Assembly (NCBI GenBank): GCA_015060445.1 | Contig: SUYL01000031.1 | Coordinates: 1 to 64,000 of the forward strand | From: Bacteroidales bacterium | GTDB taxonomy: Bacteria; Bacteroidota; Bacteroidia; Bacteroidales; UBA932 | DNA: 64,000 nt | Direction of reading: 5' to 3' | Shown: positions 18,762 through 30,682 of the stretch, in pieces | Position numbering within the stretch: position 1 is the stretch's first letter | Layout: each line of letters begins with the position of its first letter | Position numbers and translations under genes: made by a program | Notes under the pieces: generated by a model | Told to the model about the DNA's origin: nothing | The model's database searches: none | What the model saw: only the letters and a program-made list of their open reading frames with translations

Positions 18762-19199
18762 ATGTCATTCAATAAAGTTATTCTAATAGGCAATGTGGGC
18801 AAGGACCCTGAGGTAAGGCATCTGGAAACAGGTATTGCCGTTGCATCTTTCACTTTGGCAACTTCTGAGAGATACAGGAACAGGAACGGGGAACTTCAGG
18901 ACCAGACCGAATGGCACAACATTGTGTGCTGGAGAAATCTTGCAGAACTTTCAGAGAAATACATAAAGAAAGGGGCGCAGATTTTTGTAGAGGGAAAGAT
19001 ACGCACAAGAAGTTGGGCAGACCAGACTGGAGCCAAAAGGTTCACCACAGAGATTGTGGCTGACAACATAAGGCTGCTCGACAGGAAAGGGACAGTTGTA
19101 TCTCCAATGGATGCTCCAGTGCAGGCCTCTGCACCATCCCCTGCTCCGCAGACATTTGCCGCACCTGTAGAAGAGACTTCAGATGACCTTCCGTTCTAA
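18762..19199 (+). CDS. ssb: Single-stranded DNA-binding protein
   Basis: 145 residues. OB fold at 1-105 (MSFNKVILIGNVGKDPEVR, then WHNIVCWRNLAE and IFVEGKIRTRSW), a Pro/Ala-rich linker, and the conserved acidic tip DDLPF that recruits repair and replication partners. It coats ssDNA in replication, recombination and transformation. It sits alone between aroE and purA; no canonical -7 box was found upstream. Confidence 0.96.
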   Translation: MSFNKVILIGNVGKDPEVRHLETGIAVASFTLATSERYRNRNGELQDQTEWHNIVCWRNLAELSEKYIKKGAQIFVEGKIRTRSWADQTGAKRFTTEIVADNIRLLDRKGTVVSPMDAPVQASAPSPAPQTFAAPVEETSDDLPF

Positions 19200-19233
19200 A
19201 AAGAATTTTAAACATACATAATAATACAGACTT

Positions 19234-20505
19234 ATGAAAGTAGATGTTGTACTTGGCCTTCAATGGGGCGACGAAGGTAAGGGTAAAATAGTAGATGTAC
19301 TGGCCAATTCATATCCTGTAATCGCAAGATTCCAGGGTGGTCCTAACGCCGGTCACTCACTGCATTTTGAAGGGAAGAAATTTGTTCTTCACACCGTACC
19401 GTCGGGAGTATTCAGGAAGAATGCAACCAATATCATTGGCAACGGTGTTGTCATTGATCCTATCATCTTCAAGGAGGAGTGTATGGAGATAGAGGCAACC
19501 GGTGTTCCTGTAAGGGAGAGGGTTGTAATCTCAAAGAAAGCACATCTTATCCTCCCTACACACAGAATCATTGATGCCGCTTCAGAGGCTGCCAAAGGCA
19601 AATCAAAAATTGGTTCAACCCTAAAGGGTATAGGACCTACATATATGGACAAGACTGGGCGTAACGGCCTTAGGGTTGGAGATATCCTTACTGCAGATTT
19701 CGCAGACAGGTTCCTTACCCTCAAGAACAAGCATATAGCAACTCTTGCCCAGTTCGACTACCAGTACAATGCAGAAGAGAAAGAGAGCGAGTGGATGGAG
19801 GCAATAGAGTACCTTAAAACCTTCAACCTTGTTGACGGAGAGTATGTTGCAAACAAATACCTTTCAGACAACAAGAAGATCCTTGCTGAGGGTGCCCAGG
19901 GCACAATGCTTGATGTTGACTTCGGTTCATACCCATTCGTAACATCATCTTCAACAACCTGTGCAGGTGTTTGTACAGGCTTGGGCGTTGCCCCTACTAA
20001 AATTGGCAAAGTTTACGGTATCTTCAAGGCATACTGTACAAGAGTGGGTAGCGGTCCGTTCCCTACAGAACTCAATGATGAGACAGGTGAGGAACTCCGC
20101 AAGAAAGGTTTTGAATTTGGAGCAACCACCGGTCGTCCAAGAAGAACCGGATGGCTTGATCTCCCTGCGCTCAAATATGCCATTATGCTTGACGGTGTAA
20201 CCGAACTCATAATGATGAAGGCAGATGTCCTTGACACATTTGAAACCATCAAAGTTGCCACAGGCTACAAGGTTAACGGTGTTGAGACAGATCAGGTACC
20301 ATACGATACTTACGCAGAGATTGAGCCTATATACAAAGAATTCAAAGGCTGGAACAAAGACCTTTCACAGATTACCCGTGAGGAGGAACTTCCATTTGAA
20401 TTCATGAACTATGTAAGATTCATAGAAAAAGAACTTAACGTTCCAATTTCTGTAATCTCACTCGGTCCAGACCGCGTTCAGACAATTTTCCGCAACGAGG
20501 AGTAA
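19234..20505 (+). CDS. purA: Adenylosuccinate synthetase
   Basis: 423 residues. GTP-dependent conversion of IMP and aspartate to adenylosuccinate in AMP synthesis. Signature LGLQWGDEGKGKIVD with the catalytic Asp, GGPNAGHSL with the catalytic His, and GSTLKGIGPTYMDK and ATTGRPRRTGW further on. It starts 34 bp after ssb and ends at a terminator built from two inverted TGTCGGGA motifs. Confidence 0.97.
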   Translation: MKVDVVLGLQWGDEGKGKIVDVLANSYPVIARFQGGPNAGHSLHFEGKKFVLHTVPSGVFRKNATNIIGNGVVIDPIIFKEECMEIEATGVPVRERVVISKKAHLILPTHRIIDAASEAAKGKSKIGSTLKGIGPTYMDKTGRNGLRVGDILTADFADRFLTLKNKHIATLAQFDYQYNAEEKESEWMEAIEYLKTFNLVDGEYVANKYLSDNKKILAEGAQGTMLDVDFGSYPFVTSSSTTCAGVCTGLGVAPTKIGKVYGIFKAYCTRVGSGPFPTELNDETGEELRKKGFEFGATTGRPRRTGWLDLPALKYAIMLDGVTELIMMKADVLDTFETIKVATGYKVNGVETDQVPYDTYAEIEPIYKEFKGWNKDLSQITREEELPFEFMNYVRFIEKELNVPISVISLGPDRVQTIFRNEE

Positions 20506-20529
20506 CTGCAGGCAAAACTGCATATAAAT

Positions 20530-20570
20530 AAAATGTCGGGAAAATCATCTTCCCGACATTTTTTGTTTTA
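20530..20570 (+). terminator. purA terminator made from two inverted iterated motifs
   Basis: AAAATGTCGGGAA (20530-20542) and TTCCCGACATTTT (20550-20562) form a perfect 13-bp stem around a 7-nt loop, then TTTTGTTTT. Both arms are copies of the window-wide TGTCGGGAA motif. Confidence 0.9.
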
Positions 20571-20614
20571 CTTCCGGGATTTGTTTCTCTTCCGGGAAAC
20601 ACCTTGCCTGCTGA

Positions 20615-20650
20615 AAAAAGAGAGGGTACCCTTTTCATTGGGCACCCTCA
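20615..20650 (-). terminator. Intrinsic terminator after the TlpA-like gene
   Basis: On the minus strand GAGGGTGCCC and GGGTACCCTC (20623-20650) form a 10-bp stem with one G-U pair, followed by TCTTTTTT. It faces the purA terminator. Confidence 0.8.
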
Positions 20651-20672
20651 TCCAATTTTACCTGTACGCAGA

Positions 20673-21797
20673 TTATTTCTTCAAGAACTCATCAATGAAG
20701 TTTGCAACCTCAGGTTTGTCAATCTGTCTTCCAACGATAATACCGTTCTGGTCAACAAAAATGTTCTGAGGGATATATCTTACATAGTACATTCTACCAA
20801 CCTCGTTATCCCAGAATTTAAGGTCTGAAACCTGTGGCCAAGTAAGTTTGTCATCTTTAATGCCTTTAACCCATGCATCATAATCCCTGTCATGAGAAAC
20901 GCCAAGAATCTCAAAACCTTTCTTGTGGTATTTCTTGTAAATCTTTACAAGGTCAGGATTGAATGCACGGCATGGGCCACACCAACTTGCCCAGAAATCA
21001 ACCATTGTAAGTTTGTTCTTTGAGTAGATGTCTGAGAATTTAACTGGTTTTCCATCTGGGTCATTCTGAACAAAATCTGGAGCCTTCTGGCCAGGCTGCA
21101 ATGATTTGATAAGGGCAACAGTCTCTTTAACCTCTTTAAGCATCTCATTGTTTGCATATGCAGCAACAGTATCAAATGTTGCAACTTTTGCGTCCAAGTC
21201 AGCAACTGGAAGATCACCTACTTCAGATGCAAATGTGCTCAATGCATATACAGATGTAGGATTGGCCTCAATGAATGCATTATCCATAGCCTTAACCTCC
21301 TCGTTGCATTTGTTATAAGCCTCTCTTACCTTCTCCTGCTCCTCTTTTGTAAGTTTGCCATAAACTTTCAACAAAGAGTCAATATTGTTTGCAGCATACA
21401 ACTCATTCCTTTTTGCATTTACAGCCTCAATGTGTGTCTGTACAGCAGCAGTTGTAACCACTGTTGCAGTCTTAAGGTCCTCAGCATCTACATTGATGTC
21501 ATATTTCTCATTCTCAAGGAAGAATCTCTTTACAGTAGTCCTCTTCTTTCCTTTCAAGAAAGAGATTGTGTAGTTTGTAGGGGTATTTGTCTCTCCTTTG
21601 ATTGTTGCTTTGCCATTAACCAATACTACTGTATCAGAAACTGGAGTTGCTTTTGTACCACCAGCAAATACCAATGTATCACTTGGCAATTTTGTGAGGT
21701 CACCAGTAACGTTTACGTTAACTGTGTAGCCTGTCTCAGGCTCACCGGCGCATGAAGCCAAAAGGGCAACTGCTCCAACTAGAAATAATTTTTTCAT
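20673..21797 (-). CDS. TlpA/ResA-like thiol-disulfide oxidoreductase lipoprotein (DUF4369 type)
   Basis: 374 residues. Lipoprotein signal MKKLFLVGAVALLASC (Cys16), a beta-rich N-terminal domain like DUF4369 (about 22-110), a helical linker, and a C-terminal thioredoxin fold with VDFWASWCGPCRAFNP and the cis-Pro region VRYIPQNIFVDQNG. Such proteins reduce or exchange disulfides in the periplasm; the partner is unknown. It begins 30 bp after the gamma-carbonic anhydrase gene. Confidence 0.88.
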   Translation of the reverse strand: MKKLFLVGAVALLASCAGEPETGYTVNVNVTGDLTKLPSDTLVFAGGTKATPVSDTVVLVNGKATIKGETNTPTNYTISFLKGKKRTTVKRFFLENEKYDINVDAEDLKTATVVTTAAVQTHIEAVNAKRNELYAANNIDSLLKVYGKLTKEEQEKVREAYNKCNEEVKAMDNAFIEANPTSVYALSTFASEVGDLPVADLDAKVATFDTVAAYANNEMLKEVKETVALIKSLQPGQKAPDFVQNDPDGKPVKFSDIYSKNKLTMVDFWASWCGPCRAFNPDLVKIYKKYHKKGFEILGVSHDRDYDAWVKGIKDDKLTWPQVSDLKFWDNEVGRMYYVRYIPQNIFVDQNGIIVGRQIDKPEVANFIDEFLKK

Positions 21798-21827
21798 GAT
21801 TCTGTTTTTTTAATGTGTTATATTGTG

Positions 21828-22334
21828 TTATTTATACCATTCCTTATACATCAGATACCCCTGTGCATTCTTATGTGCAGCCTCATACACTGCCTGGGAG
21901 GAATCCTTCACTTTCTTTGCAGGAATACCTGCATACACACCAGGTTCAAGTACCGCATTGCTCAATACTACTGCCCCTGCCGCAATTATTGTATTGTCGG
22001 GAACAACAGCATTGTCCATTATTATTGCCCCCATACCTATAAGTACATTATTCCCTATTTTTGCGCCATGGATAATTGCATTGTGCCCAACTGAAACATC
22101 ATTGCCTATCTCACTTACAGACCTCTCATACAAGGTATGCACAACTGCACCGTCCTGAATGTTTACCCTGTCTCCTATCTTTATGGTGTTTACATCTCCC
22201 CTGAGCACAGTACCATACCAGATGCTGCAATCGTCTCCCATAGTTACATCTCCAATGATTGCCGCATTCTCCGCCAGGAAGCAGTCCTTGCCAAACTTAG
22301 GTGTAAAGCCGCGTAATTCTCTTATAATCGCCAT
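21828..22334 (-). CDS. Gamma-carbonic anhydrase-like hexapeptide-repeat protein
   Basis: 168 residues. Left-handed beta-helix with repeats such as IGDRVNIQDGAVVH, IGNDVSVGHNAIIHG and IGNNVLIGMGAIIMDNA. Three His in the positions expected for the metal site of the PaaY/YrdA group (VVH, GHNAIIH) can be seen. The family binds zinc or iron and some members hydrate CO2; activity here is inferred. One TTGTCGGGAA copy lies within the gene. Confidence 0.85.
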   Translation of the reverse strand: MAIIRELRGFTPKFGKDCFLAENAAIIGDVTMGDDCSIWYGTVLRGDVNTIKIGDRVNIQDGAVVHTLYERSVSEIGNDVSVGHNAIIHGAKIGNNVLIGMGAIIMDNAVVPDNTIIAAGAVVLSNAVLEPGVYAGIPAKKVKDSSQAVYEAAHKNAQGYLMYKEWYK

Positions 22335-22359
22335 TTCACAATATTGTATTAAGTGACCA

Positions 22360-22367
22360 CAAATATA
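22360..22367 (-). promoter_or_regulatory. Bacteroidota -7 box for the carbonic anhydrase gene
   Basis: Minus strand TATATTTG matches TAnnTTTG, 25 bp before the ATG at 22334. It sits just beyond the T-tract of the rpoC terminator. No clear -33 element. Confidence 0.5.
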
Positions 22368-22369
22368 CT

Positions 22370-22422
22370 AAAATATACTAAAAAAGATAACTCGGATACT
22401 GCAGATTCACAGTACCCGAGTT
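22370..22422 (-). terminator. Intrinsic terminator of the rpoBC transcript
   Basis: On the minus strand AACTCGGGTACTG and CAGTATCCGAGTT (22389-22422) form a 13-bp stem with one G-U pair and an 8-nt loop, followed by ATCTTTTTTAG. It starts 27 bp past the rpoC stop. Confidence 0.85.
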
Positions 22423-22448
22423 AAACTTATATATTCCGGCAAACAATT

Positions 22449-25400
22449 TTACTCTGCCTGTTCTTTGCTCTGTCTTGCCCTCATCATCCTCTGGTAATCC
22501 TCCATTGAAGCAACAACAAGTTTGTCGTACTCCCTCTGGCCTGTACCTGCAGGAATTGGATGACCGCAGATGACATTCTCCTTAAGACCTTCCAAAGTAT
22601 CAACCTTACCGTGGATTGCAGCCTCGCTAAGAACTTTGGTTGTCTCCTGGAATGATGCAGCAGACATGAAACTGCTTGTCTTCAATGCGGCCCTTGTAAT
22701 ACCCTGAAGAACCTGGTTTGAAGTTGCAGGAACAGCATCCCTTGCCTCAACAAGTTTCAGATCCTGGCGTTTAAGGATAGAGTTCTCGTCCCTCAATCTT
22801 CTTACACTTACAATCTGACCTGCCTTCAAAGTCTGTGAGTCGCCGGCATCAAGAATAACTTTCTTGTCCCAGATCTCATCATTCTCCTGCATGAACTCCC
22901 ACTTGTCAACCAACTGCTCAGGAAGGAATCTTGTATCACCCGGATCAACAATCTCAACCTTACGCATCATCTGCCTTACAATAATCTCAAAGTGCTTGTC
23001 ATTGATCTTTACACCCTGAAGGCGGTAAACCTCCTGGATCTCATTTACAATGTACTCCTGAACCTTTGTAGGACCCTGGATAGCCAGAATGTCCGCTGGG
23101 GCAATTGCTCCGTCAGAAAGTGGCATACCAGCACGTACGTAGTCGTTCTCCTGAACAAGGATCTGTTTTGAAAGTGGAACAAGATAACGTTTCTCCTCTC
23201 CAGTCTTGGATTTTACAATAATCTCCCTGTTGCCCCTCTTGATCTTGCCCATAAGAACCTCACCATTGATCTCTGAAACAATAGCAGGGTTTGACGGGTT
23301 ACGTGCCTCAAACAACTCGGTAACACGAGGAAGACCTCCGGTAATATCACCAGACTTGCCAATTGCACGCGGAATCTTAATGAGGATATCACCTGCAACA
23401 AGATCCTGTCCATTCTCAACCATGATATGGGCACCCACTGGCAAGTTGTACTGTTTAAGGTCATTGCCGTCTGCATCAACAATCCTTACACTTGGGTTCT
23501 TGGATTTGTCCCTGCTCTCAATTACAACTTTGTCTCTATGCAATGAGAACTCGTCTGCAGACTCCTCCCTGTAAGTTACACCCTCAATAAGGCCATCATA
23601 AACTACCTTACCGGTAAGTTCGGTAATGGTTACTGCGTTGTATGGGTCCCATTTACAGATTAGATCACCTTTGGAAACTATATCACCATGTTTCTTGTAC
23701 AAATCTGCGCCATAAGGGATATTGTACTGGGACAATGTAATTCCGGTGTTGGCATCAACAATCTTCATCTCAGCAGTACGTCCTACCACAATCTCCCTTG
23801 TCTCACTCCCTTCAACCTTAGTAATTGTCCTCAACTCCTCAAACTCAACCTTACCCTCATATTTGGATTTGATCTCACTCTCAGATACACTACCGGAAGC
23901 AGTACCACCCACGTGGAAAGTACGTAGGGTCAACTGTGTACCAGGCTCACCAATAGACTGTGCTGCAATTACACCAACAACCTCACCTTTCTCAACCATA
24001 CGGCCTCTTGCAAGGTTACGTCCGTAACATTTTGCACAAACACCTTTCTTGCTCTCACAAGTAAGAACCGAGCGGATCTCAACTGCCTCAATTGGCAATG
24101 ACTCTATAAGTGCTGCAATATCCTCAGTAATCTCCTCTCCAGCACCAATGATCTTCTCACCGGTAAGAGGGTTATATACATCGTGAACTGTTGTTCTACC
24201 CAGAATTCTGTCGTACAGGCTCTCAACAATGTCATCCTTGTTCTTGATTGCTGTTGCAACAAGACCTCTCAAAGTACCGCAATCCTCCTCATTAATGATT
24301 ACATCATGCGATACGTCAACAAGCCTACGTGTAAGGTAACCTGCATCAGCAGTCTTCAACGCTGTATCGGCCAAACCTTTACGGGCACCGTGTGTAGAGA
24401 TGAAGTACTCAAGTACTGAAAGACCCTCCTTAAAGTTTGAAAGGATAGGGTTCTCAATAATCTCTGCACCAGTAGAACCTGATTTCTGAGGTTTAGCCAT
24501 CAGACCACGCATACCGCACAACTGACGGATCTGCTCTTTGGAACCACGGGCACCTGAGTGAAGCATCATATATACAGGGTTGAAACCCTGGTTGTCAGTA
24601 GAAATCTGTTTCTCCACAATGTTGGTAAGTTTGGCATTTGTGGTTGTCCAGATGTCAACTACCTGGTTGTAACGCTCATTGTTGGTGATAAGACCAAGGT
24701 TGTAGTTTGCCTGGATATTCTCTACCTGTGCATAACCGTCATTTACAAGTTTTGCCTTCTCCTCAGGGATAATCACATCACCAAGGTTGAATGACAAACC
24801 ACCCTTGAATGCCATCTTGTAACCCAAGTTCTTGATGTCGTCGAGGAACTGTGCAGTTCTTGCAACACCTGAAACTTTAAGCACATTACCAATGATATCC
24901 CTCAAGGATTTCTTGGTAAGAATCTCATTTATATATCCAACCTCAACAGGAACCAGTTGGTTTACAAGAATTCTACCTGCGGTAGTCTTTACCATATGGT
25001 AACCCTGCGAAGGATCTGACATCACTTTTGGAAGTCTTACGTTAACCTCTGCGTGGAGGGCAAGTCTACCCTCATTGTGGGCAATTATAATCTCCTCAGG
25101 ACCATAGAAGTTCATACCCTCACCCTTTGCACCAGGCCTTGGTTTTGTGATATAGTACAAACCGAGAACCATATCCTGCGAAGGAACTGTAATAGGGGCA
25201 CCGTTGGCAGGGTTAAGGATATTGTGCGAACCAAGCATCAGCAACTGCGCCTCAAGTACTGCAGCATTTCCCAAAGGCAAGTGAACCGCCATCTGGTCAC
25301 CGTCAAAGTCGGCGTTGAACGCTGTACATGCAAGAGGATGCAACTGTATAGCCTTACCCTCAATCAATTTTGGCTGGAAAGCCTGGATACCCAATCTGTG

Positions 25401-26726
25401 AAGGGTAGGAGCACGGTTCAACAATACCGGATGCCCTTTCATCACATTCTCAAGGATATCCCAGATTACAGGATCCTTCCTGTCAACAATCTTTTTGGCA
25501 GACTTCACGGTCTTTACAATTCCGCGCTCAATAAGTTTCCTTATAATGAACGGTTTGTAAAGTTCTGCAGCCATAAATTTAGGAAGACCGCACTCATGCA
25601 TCTTAAGTTCAGGACCAACAACAATTACTGAACGGGCAGAATAGTCAACCCTCTTACCCAACAAGTTCTGACGGAAACGTCCCTGTTTACCTTTCAAACT
25701 GTCAGACAATGATTTAAGAGTTCTGTTAGCCTCAGTCTTAACTGCATTTGACTTTCTTGAGTTGTCAAACAGCGAGTCAACTGCCTCCTGGAGCATACGT
25801 TTCTCATTTCTGAGGATAACCTCCGGAGCCTTTATCTCAATAAGTCTCTTAAGACGGTTGTTTCTGATGATAACCCTTCTGTAAAGGTCGTTAAGGTCTG
25901 AAGTTGCAAACCTTCCGCCATCAAGTGGAACCAAAGGTCTCAACTCCGGTGGAATTACCGGAATAACCTTAAGGATCATCCACTCAGGCTTGTTTATATC
26001 TTTAGACTCCCTGAATGCCTCAATAACGCTAAGTCTCTTAAGTGCATCAGCCTTTCTCTGCTGTGAAGTCTCAGTTTCAATCCTACTTCTGAGGCTGTAT
26101 GACAAATCATCCAGATCAACCTTGCAAAGCAAAGAGTAGATAGCCTCGGCTCCCATACCCGCAACAAACTTGTTAGGATCTGAATCATCAAGCATCTGGT
26201 TCTCCTTAGGAAGGGTATCCAGAATGTTCAAGTACTCCTCCTCTGTAAGAAGATCCAACTCCTTAACACCATTCTCAGCAGCAAGACCTGGCTGGATAAC
26301 AACGTATCTCTCATAATAGATGATTGCATCAAGTTTCTTGGTAGGGATACCAAGCAGATAACCAATCTTATTAGGAGTAGAACGGAAATACCAAATATGC
26401 GCTACCGGTACAGTAAGGGTAATGTGACCCATTCTCTCCCTACGTACCTTCTTTTCTGTAACCTCTACACCACATCGGTCACAAATGATTCCGCGGTAAC
26501 GGATTCTTTTGTATTTACCGCAATGGCACTCATAATCCTTTGACGGTCCAAATATCCTTTCACAGAACAAACCGTCCCTTTCAGGTTTATAAGTACGGTA
26601 GTTTACAGTTTCTGGCTTCAACACCTCACCGGAAGACCTGTCAAGAATCTCCTCCGGTGAAGCAAGCCCTATAGTAATTCGGTTGAAATTGCTTTTAACC
26701 TTAATCTCTTTCTTAAAAGACGACAT
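22449..26726 (-). CDS. rpoC: DNA-directed RNA polymerase subunit beta'
   Basis: 1425 residues, typical of Bacteroidota. Zinc-binding cysteines near the N-terminus ([20 protein letters not shown] is split around residues 65-85), the active-site Mg motif [12 protein letters not shown], the bridge-helix/trigger-loop region with [13 protein letters not shown], and a second zinc site in [19 protein letters not shown]. It is the largest catalytic subunit of RNA polymerase, 32 bp after rpoB. No TGTCGGGA motif occurs in its 4.3 kb. Confidence 0.99.
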   Translation of the reverse strand: MSSFKKEIKVKSNFNRITIGLASPEEILDRSSGEVLKPETVNYRTYKPERDGLFCERIFGPSKDYECHCGKYKRIRYRGIICDRCGVEVTEKKVRRERMGHITLTVPVAHIWYFRSTPNKIGYLLGIPTKKLDAIIYYERYVVIQPGLAAENGVKELDLLTEEEYLNILDTLPKENQMLDDSDPNKFVAGMGAEAIYSLLCKVDLDDLSYSLRSRIETETSQQRKADALKRLSVIEAFRESKDINKPEWMILKVIPVIPPELRPLVPLDGGRFATSDLNDLYRRVIIRNNRLKRLIEIKAPEVILRNEKRMLQEAVDSLFDNSRKSNAVKTEANRTLKSLSDSLKGKQGRFRQNLLGKRVDYSARSVIVVGPELKMHECGLPKFMAAELYKPFIIRKLIERGIVKTVKSAKKIVDRKDPVIWDILENVMKGHPVLLNRAPTLHRLGIQAFQPKLIEGKAIQLHPLACTAFNADFDGDQMAVHLPLGNAAVLEAQLLMLGSHNILNPANGAPITVPSQDMVLGLYYITKPRPGAKGEGMNFYGPEEIIIAHNEGRLALHAEVNVRLPKVMSDPSQGYHMVKTTAGRILVNQLVPVEVGYINEILTKKSLRDIIGNVLKVSGVARTAQFLDDIKNLGYKMAFKGGLSFNLGDVIIPEEKAKLVNDGYAQVENIQANYNLGLITNNERYNQVVDIWTTTNAKLTNIVEKQISTDNQGFNPVYMMLHSGARGSKEQIRQLCGMRGLMAKPQKSGSTGAEIIENPILSNFKEGLSVLEYFISTHGARKGLADTALKTADAGYLTRRLVDVSHDVIINEEDCGTLRGLVATAIKNKDDIVESLYDRILGRTTVHDVYNPLTGEKIIGAGEEITEDIAALIESLPIEAVEIRSVLTCESKKGVCAKCYGRNLARGRMVEKGEVVGVIAAQSIGEPGTQLTLRTFHVGGTASGSVSESEIKSKYEGKVEFEELRTITKVEGSETREIVVGRTAEMKIVDANTGITLSQYNIPYGADLYKKHGDIVSKGDLICKWDPYNAVTITELTGKVVYDGLIEGVTYREESADEFSLHRDKVVIESRDKSKNPSVRIVDADGNDLKQYNLPVGAHIMVENGQDLVAGDILIKIPRAIGKSGDITGGLPRVTELFEARNPSNPAIVSEINGEVLMGKIKRGNREIIVKSKTGEEKRYLVPLSKQILVQENDYVRAGMPLSDGAIAPADILAIQGPTKVQEYIVNEIQEVYRLQGVKINDKHFEIIVRQMMRKVEIVDPGDTRFLPEQLVDKWEFMQENDEIWDKKVILDAGDSQTLKAGQIVSVRRLRDENSILKRQDLKLVEARDAVPATSNQVLQGITRAALKTSSFMSAASFQETTKVLSEAAIHGKVDTLEGLKENVICGHPIPAGTGQREYDKLVVASMEDYQRMMRARQSKEQAE

Positions 26727-26758
26727 ATTACCTGTTATTTCAAATTATCAAAAACCAA

Positions 26759-29700
26759 TTAGTCCAAATTTACGCTAAGTCCAAGTCCGCGAAGTTCATG
26801 CAACAATACATTGAGCGACTCTGGAATACCTGGCGACGGCATTGGATCACCTTTGACAATAGCCTCATAAGCCCTTGACCTTCCAACCACATCATCAGAT
26901 TTGATTGTAAGGATCTCCTGAAGGATATTTGAAGCACCAAACGCCTCAAGAGCCCATACCTCCATCTCTCCAAACCTCTGTCCACCAAACTGAGCCTTAC
27001 CTCCAAGAGGCTGTTGTGTAATAAGTGAGTAAGGACCAATAGAACGGGCATGCATCTTGTCATCAACCATGTGGCCCAACTTGATCATGTAGGTTACACC
27101 CACTGTAGCCGGCTGGTCAAACTTCTCACCTGTACCGCCATCACTCAAATATGTCTTGCCATATCTTGGAAGACCCGCCTTGTCTGTATATTTACAGATG
27201 TCATCAAGTCCTGCACCGTCAAAGATTGGAGTTGCAAACTTAACTCCCAACTCTTTACCTGCCCAACCGAGAACTGCCTCGTAAATCTGTCCCAAGTTCA
27301 TACGTGAAGGCACACCAAGAGGGTTAAGCACTATATCAACTATAGTACCGTCATCAAGGAACGGCATATCCTCATCCCTTACAACTTTTGCTACGATACC
27401 TTTGTTACCGTGGCGTCCCGCCATCTTGTCACCAACCCTGATCTTCCTCTTCTTGGCAACATAAACTTTGGCAAGTTGCATGATTCCTGTTGGAAGTTCA
27501 TCACCGATAGTGAGGTTATACTTGATTCTCTTGAGTTCTGCATCGTACTCCTTATGGGCAATCAGGTAGTTGTTGATAAGAGTCTTAATCAATCCGTTGG
27601 CATGTTTGTCGTCTGTCCATTTTGTAGGATTGATGTTCTCATAATCAATTGAATCAAGAAGATCTCTTGTAAAGTTCTCACCTTTGGCAAGAATCTCAAC
27701 TCCATACAGGTCATTTACACCCTCAGAAGTTCTGCCTTTAACAAGAACCTCAAGTTTGTCAAGGAACTTGTCCCTCAACACACCGGCTTTGCGGTTGAAT
27801 GTATCCTCTGCCTGCTGTACCTGAGTTTTTGTATTCTGTTTTGCCTTCTTGTTGTTTGCCTCTTTGCCAACCCTTGCAAACAATCTCTTGTCAATTATTG
27901 TTCCCGACAAAGAAGGTGAAGCCTTCAACGAAGCATCCTTCACATCACCGGCTTTGTCACCGAAGATTGCACGCAACAGTTTCTCCTCTGGAGAAGGGTC
28001 ACTCTCACCCTTAGGGGTAATCTTACCAATAAGGATATCACCTGGCTCAACATTGGCACCAATCCTGATGATACCGTTCTCATCAAGATCCTTGGTTGCC
28101 TCCTCACTTACATTAGGGATATCAGAGGTAAGTTCCTCCATACCGCGTTTGGTATCCCTCACCTCCATGATGTACTCATCTACATGGATTGAAGTGAAGA
28201 TATCCTCCCTGAGAATTCTCTCTGAAAGCACAATCGCATCCTCAAAGTTGTAGCCCTTCCAAGGCATGTATGCAACCTTAAGGTTCCTTCCCAAAGCCAA
28301 CTCACCCTTCTGGGTAGCATAACCCTCGGTAAGAATCTGTCCCTTCACAACCTTGTCACCTTTCTTGACAATAGGTTTAAGATGGATAGAAGTGCTCTGG
28401 TTGGTCTTTCTGTACAAAGGAAGTTTATAAACTGTAATCTCAGGATCAAAACTTACAAACCTCTCCTCGTCAGTTCTGTCATATTTGATATGTATCTCAT
28501 TTGCATCTACATAAACTATCTCACCGGTAGTCTCTGCAGATACCTGAGTCCTTGAATCCCTTACAACGGCTGCCTCAAGACCTGTACCTACGATAGGTGC
28601 CTCCGGTCTTACAACAGGCACTGCCTGGCGCATCATGTTGGATCCCATCAATGCACGGTTCGCATCATCGTGCTCAAGGAATGGGATAAGTGATGCTGCA
28701 ATTGAAGCAATCTGGTTAGGGGCAACGTCCATAAGATGAACCTTGTCCTTGCTTACAACCGGATAGTCGGCCTCATAACGGCATTTGATCCTCTCATCTG
28801 TAAGGTTTCCGTTCTCGTCCAAATGGGCATTAGCCTGTGCCACCACTTTATCTTCCTCCTCCTCTGCACTCATATATACGCACCCGCTTGGTGACAAGTC
28901 AACTACACCATTCTCAACTTTTCTGTATGGTGTCTCAATGAAACCGAGTTCATTGATTCTCGCATAAACACACAAAGAAGAGATAAGACCAATGTTAGGT
29001 CCCTCAGGTGTCTCAATAGGACACAATCTTCCGTAGTGTGTATAGTGTACGTCACGTACCTCAAAACCTGCCCTGTCCCTTGAAAGACCTCCAGGTCCCA
29101 AAGCAGACAACCTTCTCTTGTGGGTCATCTCTGCCAACGGGTTGGTCTGGTCCATGAACTGTGACAACTGGCTGGTTCCAAAGAATGAATTGATTACAGA
29201 AGACAAAGTCTTTGCATTGATAAGGTCAATAGGTGTAAACACCTCATTGTCCCTTACATTCATCCTCTCTCTGATTGTTCTTGCCATACGTGCAAGACCA
29301 ACGCTGAACTGGTTTGCCAACTGCTCACCTACAGTCCTGATCCTTCTGTTGCTCAAGTGGTCAATGTCATCCACTGTAGCCTTTGAATTGATAAGTTGGA
29401 TCAGGTAGCGGATAATCTCAATGATATCAGCCTTTGTAAGTACCCTTATGTCATTTGAAGTTGACAAATTCAGTTTTCTGTTGAGACGGTACCTTCCAAC
29501 CTCTCCCAAATCATATCTCTTGTCGGAGAAGAAAAGTTTGTCAATAACGTCTCTTGCAGTTGCCTCATCAGGTGGTTCTGAATTTCTCAACTGCCTGTAT
29601 GTATAGAAAATGGCCTCTATTTCAGAGTTACATTGATCTTTCTGAAGGGTATTGTGGATAATTGCAAAATCACTTGAATTTGCATCCTCATTATGGATAA

Positions 29701-30580
29701 GGATAGTGCTTACATCAGAATCAAGGATGTCTTCAATGTGGCTCTCCTCCAACACGGTCTCCCTGTCAATGATAATCTCATTACGCTCAATTGAAACAAC
29801 CTCTCCAGTATCCTCATCTACGAAGTCCTCATTCCAAGTCTTGAGAACTCTCGCAGCCAACTTGCTGCCAATGCATTTCTTGAGGTTGGTCTTGTTGACC
29901 TTAACCTCGGTAGCCAAACCAAAAATATCAAGGATATCCTTGTCACTCTCAAATCCGATAGCCCTCAAAAGGGTGGTTACCGGTAATTTCTTCTTACGGT
30001 CGATATATGCATACATCACATTGTTGATGTCTGTTGCAAACTCGATCCATGAACCTTTGAAAGGAATAATTCTGGCAGAGTACAATTTTGTGCCATTTGC
30101 GTGCATACTCTGGCCAAAGAAAACACCTGGAGAACGGTGCAACTGAGAAACAACAATTCTCTCAGAACCGTTGATGATAAATGTACCCCTAGGTGTCATG
30201 TAAGGGATAGTTCCCAAATATACATCCTGGATAACTGTATCAAAATCCTCATGCTCAGGATCTGTACAATACAATTTTAATTTTGCCTTCAAAGGGACAC
30301 TGTATGTCAAACCCCTGTCGAGGCACTCATCCATTGAATAGCGAGGTGGATCAATGAAATAGTCTATAAACTCCAGAACAAAATTGTTACGGGTGTCCGT
30401 AATAGGAAAAATCTCCTGAAAAACCTTAAACAAACCTTCGTTTCTACGGTTTTCTGCTGTTGTGTCAAGCTGAAAAAAGTCTTTAAAAGACTTCAATTGC
30501 ACTTCTAGAAAATCCGGGTAGTCTAGGAGGGATTTAGAAGTCGCGAATGTAATCCGCTGATTATTTGTATTTTGCGACAT
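26759..30580 (-). CDS. rpoB: DNA-directed RNA polymerase subunit beta
   Basis: 1273 residues. Conserved blocks: [21 protein letters not shown], the rifampicin-binding region [25 protein letters not shown] (partial quote around [15 protein letters not shown]), [18 protein letters not shown], and the C-terminal [18 protein letters not shown]. It follows rplL by about 100 bp containing an attenuator-like hairpin (30624-30652). One TTCCCGACAA copy (27901-27910) encodes part of SLSGTIID. Confidence 0.99.
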   Translation of the reverse strand: MSQNTNNQRITFATSKSLLDYPDFLEVQLKSFKDFFQLDTTAENRRNEGLFKVFQEIFPITDTRNNFVLEFIDYFIDPPRYSMDECLDRGLTYSVPLKAKLKLYCTDPEHEDFDTVIQDVYLGTIPYMTPRGTFIINGSERIVVSQLHRSPGVFFGQSMHANGTKLYSARIIPFKGSWIEFATDINNVMYAYIDRKKKLPVTTLLRAIGFESDKDILDIFGLATEVKVNKTNLKKCIGSKLAARVLKTWNEDFVDEDTGEVVSIERNEIIIDRETVLEESHIEDILDSDVSTILIHNEDANSSDFAIIHNTLQKDQCNSEIEAIFYTYRQLRNSEPPDEATARDVIDKLFFSDKRYDLGEVGRYRLNRKLNLSTSNDIRVLTKADIIEIIRYLIQLINSKATVDDIDHLSNRRIRTVGEQLANQFSVGLARMARTIRERMNVRDNEVFTPIDLINAKTLSSVINSFFGTSQLSQFMDQTNPLAEMTHKRRLSALGPGGLSRDRAGFEVRDVHYTHYGRLCPIETPEGPNIGLISSLCVYARINELGFIETPYRKVENGVVDLSPSGCVYMSAEEEEDKVVAQANAHLDENGNLTDERIKCRYEADYPVVSKDKVHLMDVAPNQIASIAASLIPFLEHDDANRALMGSNMMRQAVPVVRPEAPIVGTGLEAAVVRDSRTQVSAETTGEIVYVDANEIHIKYDRTDEERFVSFDPEITVYKLPLYRKTNQSTSIHLKPIVKKGDKVVKGQILTEGYATQKGELALGRNLKVAYMPWKGYNFEDAIVLSERILREDIFTSIHVDEYIMEVRDTKRGMEELTSDIPNVSEEATKDLDENGIIRIGANVEPGDILIGKITPKGESDPSPEEKLLRAIFGDKAGDVKDASLKASPSLSGTIIDKRLFARVGKEANNKKAKQNTKTQVQQAEDTFNRKAGVLRDKFLDKLEVLVKGRTSEGVNDLYGVEILAKGENFTRDLLDSIDYENINPTKWTDDKHANGLIKTLINNYLIAHKEYDAELKRIKYNLTIGDELPTGIMQLAKVYVAKKRKIRVGDKMAGRHGNKGIVAKVVRDEDMPFLDDGTIVDIVLNPLGVPSRMNLGQIYEAVLGWAGKELGVKFATPIFDGAGLDDICKYTDKAGLPRYGKTYLSDGGTGEKFDQPATVGVTYMIKLGHMVDDKMHARSIGPYSLITQQPLGGKAQFGGQRFGEMEVWALEAFGASNILQEILTIKSDDVVGRSRAYEAIVKGDPMPSPGIPESLNVLLHELRGLGLSVNLD

Positions 30581-30610
30581 TGTTTATGGGTTGGTTGAAA
30601 ATAAACTTAA

Positions 30611-30652
30611 AAAAACGACAAAAAGGTTTAGGGCCTATTCCGCCCTAAACCT
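30611..30652 (-). terminator. Attenuator-like terminator between rplL and rpoB
   Basis: On the minus strand AGGTTTAGGGC and GCCCTAAACCT (30624-30652) form a perfect 11-bp stem with a 7-nt loop, followed by a T-rich tract broken by GTCG. It lies about 30 bp after the rplL stop and ahead of rpoB, the place where partial termination adjusts polymerase to ribosomal-protein output in other bacteria. Confidence 0.75.
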
Positions 30653-30682
30653 GACTATTTCCCGCTAAACGGGGGTTGACAT

